Below are positions 13,575 to 15,690 of a stretch of 15,690 nt of DNA, in pieces. Made by a program: the position numbers and the translations under genes. Under the pieces are notes generated by a model. That model saw nothing but the letters and a program-made list of their open reading frames with translations, was not told the DNA's origin and searched no databases. Origin of the DNA: Ruminococcaceae bacterium UBA1767 (lineage in GTDB: Bacteria > Bacillota > Clostridia > Oscillospirales > Acutalibacteraceae). The first letter of the stretch is position 1. Each line of letters begins with the position of its first letter. The stretch is from contig DCGX01000064.1 of NCBI GenBank assembly GCA_002315505.1, positions 1-15,690 on the forward strand, given 5' to 3'.

Positions 13575-13598
13575 CAAGTCACCAAATTCAAGGAGGTT
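13552..13598 (+). promoter_or_regulatory. 17-bp inverted repeat masking the tnpV ribosome site
   Basis: AACCTCCCTGAAATTGG (13552-13568) and CCAAATTCAAGGAGGTT (13582-13598) are complementary at 15 of 17 positions around a 13-base loop. The right arm contains the AGGAGG ribosome site. Transcripts coming from upstream would fold and hide it. Transcripts from the local promoter start after the left arm and leave it free. Confidence 0.65.
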
Positions 13599-13604
13599 AT
13601 CTTT

Positions 13605-13958
13605 ATGGAAACCACATACACAAAAGTCGGCGATTACCTCATACCCGATTTGACCTTACCGCCCGAAAAAGACCAAAGGCCAATCGGTATATGGGGTAAA
13701 AGACACAAGCGGTATTTAATGGAACACAAGAAAGCAATCTTTACAATTATGCAGATGAACGGCACGTTACAGACCTACCTCGCCGAACTGAATGAACAGG
13801 CAGAAGATATGTTTCTTCGGCTCGTAAAACAACTTGCCGAAAACGAAGGCATTACCGAACAGCTCAAAATCGAAAATCAGATGGAGTGGGTTGGCAGAAT
13901 GAATAACATTCGCAGCCGCGCATCCGAAATTGTTAATTCGGAGCTGATTTATGTATGA
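13605..13958 (+). CDS. tnpV: TnpV-type transposon protein
   Basis: A 117-residue protein with the TnpV pattern: YTKVGDYLIPDLTLP, then RPIGIWGKRHKRYLMEHKKA, then LQTYLAELNEQAEDMF and a final MEWVGRMNNIRSRASEIV. TnpV is found in Tn4451-like and many clostridial integrative elements. Its function is not established. AGGAGG lies 8 bases before the ATG. It has its own promoter and an RBS-masking hairpin, and it overlaps the next small gene (ATGA). Its presence marks this stretch as mobile-element derived, although no recombinase is in the window. Confidence 0.88.
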   Translation: METTYTKVGDYLIPDLTLPPEKDQRPIGIWGKRHKRYLMEHKKAIFTIMQMNGTLQTYLAELNEQAEDMFLRLVKQLAENEGITEQLKIENQMEWVGRMNNIRSRASEIVNSELIYV

Positions 13959-14101
13959 AAAATAAGTATGTACTTGAACTTACCGCAAAAGAGCGACATC
14001 TGTGCATTAACGCTATGCTGAACTTCAGGAATAAAGTTTTAGCACGAGGCATTGATACAGGTGACATCGATAAGCTGATAAAGCTGCTGTCAAGAAAGTA
14101 A
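13955..14101 (+). CDS. 48-residue TnpV-companion small protein
   Basis: The ATG overlaps the tnpV stop (ATGA) and encodes MKNKYVLELTAKERHLCINA followed by MLNFRNKVLARGIDTGDIDK and LIKLLSRK. Small proteins with this LTxKERxL...FRNKxLxxG...ID(K/E)LI pattern commonly follow tnpV in clostridial elements. No biochemical role is known. Position, overlap and pattern make it a real gene, translated by coupling with tnpV. Confidence 0.75.
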   Translation: MKNKYVLELTAKERHLCINAMLNFRNKVLARGIDTGDIDKLIKLLSRK

Positions 14102-14132
14102 TGCAATCTCAACATGATTTCATGAAATTTAG

Positions 14133-14165
14133 TAGCCTCGCTTAAAAATGGACAAAGGGAGGCTA
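14133..14165. terminator. Bidirectional terminator-like hairpin between convergent genes
   Basis: TAGCCTC (14133-14139) pairs perfectly with GAGGCTA (14159-14165) between the end of the tnpV operon and the end of hsdR. Only weak T runs flank it on either strand. Confidence 0.45.
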
Positions 14166-14170
14166 TTGCT

Positions 14171-15690
14171 TTACGCTGCAACATCAATACTGTTATGCAA
14201 AACATTAATTATCTGAAGCACAGCCGCAATGTTCTCGCCGAAAAGAGAGATAATATCGTAGTTATCGAACGGTTCTTTTTCAATCAAATCTTCTTTGCTG
14301 ATATCTCCGTTTTCACGAACATAATTAATTATTGCTTTTACAAATTCCTGTTGCTGTGCATTTAAGATGTTACCGTTAAGGAAATCACCGAATTTTTCGT
14401 TAATTGCATCTTGATTTAATCCGACTAAACTGCGAATAAATACAGCAAGATTATCGATATTTGTTGATTTTTCATAATCATCTTTTGTGCCAAGCTCCTG
14501 CCAAAGAATTCTTTCAAGTTCTTTCAGATCTTCAGCATTGATTTTTTCAAGCTTTTGTATTTTTTGAATGACCTCGCTGTCTGAATGGTTGGCAAGATAA
14601 TCAAGTACCTTCTCACGGTAAGTACGAATATCAACAATTCCCGGAACATCGTTTCCTTTATCTTCACGAACATCGCCGATATTTACATCTATCCATTTCA
14701 AAACTGTATGCTCAAGGAATTTCATAATATTTCTGAGGCTGTTTCTCTTGGCTTCAAGATCTTGAAGATTAGTGCTTTCCCAATAGCTTTCAGATACAAG
14801 CGTGTTCAACTCATTCGCTTTCTCGATTACCTGAGGAATAGTCGCTTTCTTTTCAAGCAGGAAAGCACAGCACTTTCTGATGACCTGAATATGTTTAGAA
14901 GCAAAATTGATATTTCCCGCAACATATGCTTCTTCAATTTCCTTCATTCGTATATCAAAAGACAAAGCAAGATAATCTCCCTTTTGACCACCGTCAATCA
15001 ATCTTGTAAGATTATCGCAAATAATCTTTACATCAAGCGCAGAAAGGGATTGCCAATTCTTTTTGTCGCAATATTTATCAACATATTCCATAGCACTGCG
15101 CACTTGAAGACGTTCGCTATGGGATTTTATTTTTTGAACTTCTTCAATAAGTTCGTTTTTTATACTGTCGTAATAGGATTTTGCAAATTTGTTTTGCTGC
15201 CAAGTTAATCCCTGCAGTTGGAACAACAAGTTGGTTTGTACCATGAAATATTTCTGCGAAAGCGAAATGGTTTCATTAACAGGTATTCCTTCGGGATGAA
15301 GTGCAAAGAACTCAAAATTACCGCAATAGTCAAAAATAAGGAAATGCGTTTTATCCTTCCCGGGGCCAAACAAATCCGGGCAAAGTCTTGTACCTCGTCC
15401 AATCATCTGAACAAATTTGATTTTTGAACGTAATGACTTAAAAAATACGAGATTTACAACAGACGGTACATCTATACCTGTATCAAGCATATCAACGGAA
15501 ACGGCTATTCTGAAATCATCATCATTTTCAAATTTCAGAATTAAATCATCAGCATAATTAACCTGATTATCAATAAGCTGACAATAGTTTGCTCCGTATT
15601 CGGGATAAAGCTCCTTGAAACAGTTTACAATCATTTCCGCATGGTGGTGATTGAAAGCAAAAATAATAGTTTTGCCAAGGGTTTCACCTT
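14171..15690 (-). CDS. hsdR: Type I restriction enzyme R subunit, C-terminal part
   Basis: The frame continues through the right window edge; 505 residues are visible, ending HNSIDVAA. Type I R subunits translocate and cut unmodified DNA. Seen here are the second helicase lobe (ETLGKTIIFAFNHHHAEMIV at the edge), motif V (SVDMLDTGIDVP, about 15499-15464) and motif VI (QMIGRGTR, about 15409-15386). A long helical C-terminal region of EcoEI_R_C type follows. The N-terminal nuclease and first helicase lobe, and presumably the hsdM/hsdS genes, lie beyond the window. The ATG at 15634 is internal, not the start. No frameshift is visible. Confidence 0.9.
   Translation of the reverse strand, partial: GETLGKTIIFAFNHHHAEMIVNCFKELYPEYGANYCQLIDNQVNYADDLILKFENDDDFRIAVSVDMLDTGIDVPSVVNLVFFKSLRSKIKFVQMIGRGTRLCPDLFGPGKDKTHFLIFDYCGNFEFFALHPEGIPVNETISLSQKYFMVQTNLLFQLQGLTWQQNKFAKSYYDSIKNELIEEVQKIKSHSERLQVRSAMEYVDKYCDKKNWQSLSALDVKIICDNLTRLIDGGQKGDYLALSFDIRMKEIEEAYVAGNINFASKHIQVIRKCCAFLLEKKATIPQVIEKANELNTLVSESYWESTNLQDLEAKRNSLRNIMKFLEHTVLKWIDVNIGDVREDKGNDVPGIVDIRTYREKVLDYLANHSDSEVIQKIQKLEKINAEDLKELERILWQELGTKDDYEKSTNIDNLAVFIRSLVGLNQDAINEKFGDFLNGNILNAQQQEFVKAIINYVRENGDISKEDLIEKEPFDNYDIISLFGENIAAVLQIINVLHNSIDVAA

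Noticed and set aside
1..15690. CRISPR arrays, tRNA and rRNA genes
   Set aside because: No regularly spaced short repeats and no tRNA- or rRNA-like segments were seen on either strand. The direct repeats found are too long and too far apart.

Overview
The window looks like chromosomal DNA from an AT-rich, spore-forming, fermentative member of the Clostridia (Oscillospiraceae/Ruminococcus-like). The indicators are a pflB-pflA pair behind a ZTP (pfl-motif) riboswitch, an alpha/beta-type small acid-soluble spore protein (SASP) gene, strong AGGAGG ribosome sites, and a TnpV-type mobile-element gene. It runs from a housekeeping locus on the left into an accessory, defence-rich region on the right. 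All assignments come from reading the sequence; no database search was run.

Left part (1-3970). A gene tail ends at 95. It converges with a compact minus-strand transcription unit (consensus promoter, roughly 55-nt three-way-junction RNA, U-tract) at 204-295, a candidate undescribed small RNA. A promoter and ZTP riboswitch with an overlapping terminator lead into pflB (pyruvate formate-lyase) and the coupled pflA (its radical-SAM activating enzyme). After them lies an 81-bp element with 12-bp perfect terminal inverted repeats.

Middle (3970-10230). A minus-strand secreted protein of unknown function ends in what looks like the ribosome site and signal peptide of a second gene, cut off about 5 bp from the inverted-repeat element. 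Next comes a minus-strand DUF4160 / DUF2442-HTH operon, resembling a toxin-antitoxin pair, with a 20-bp palindrome inside its promoter. A gene-poor stretch with an attenuator-like hairpin and small ORFs follows, then a 1,052-residue secreted von Willebrand factor A (VWA) protein with Ca-binding repeats. A dispersed repeat of about 120-150 bp occurs three times (about 494-611 minus, 4919-5047 plus, 10040-10110 plus), each followed by a terminator-like hairpin.

Right part (10230-15690). The SASP gene is broken at codon 52 by the first of two 103-bp direct repeats (101/103 identical). Between the repeats sits a complete AbiF-type module: a promoter, a short structured RNA and a single-HEPN Abi_2 protein. 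AbiF-ncRNA pairs belong to the family recently linked to the ancestry of Cas13. After the second repeat comes a tripartite hipB-hipS-hipT (HipBST) system with palindromic operators and an apparently leaderless start. A tnpV gene with a 17-bp hairpin over its ribosome site, a 48-codon companion, and the 3' part of a type I restriction hsdR gene complete the window. The best candidate for a new system is the repeat-flanked AbiF cassette inserted into a spore gene.
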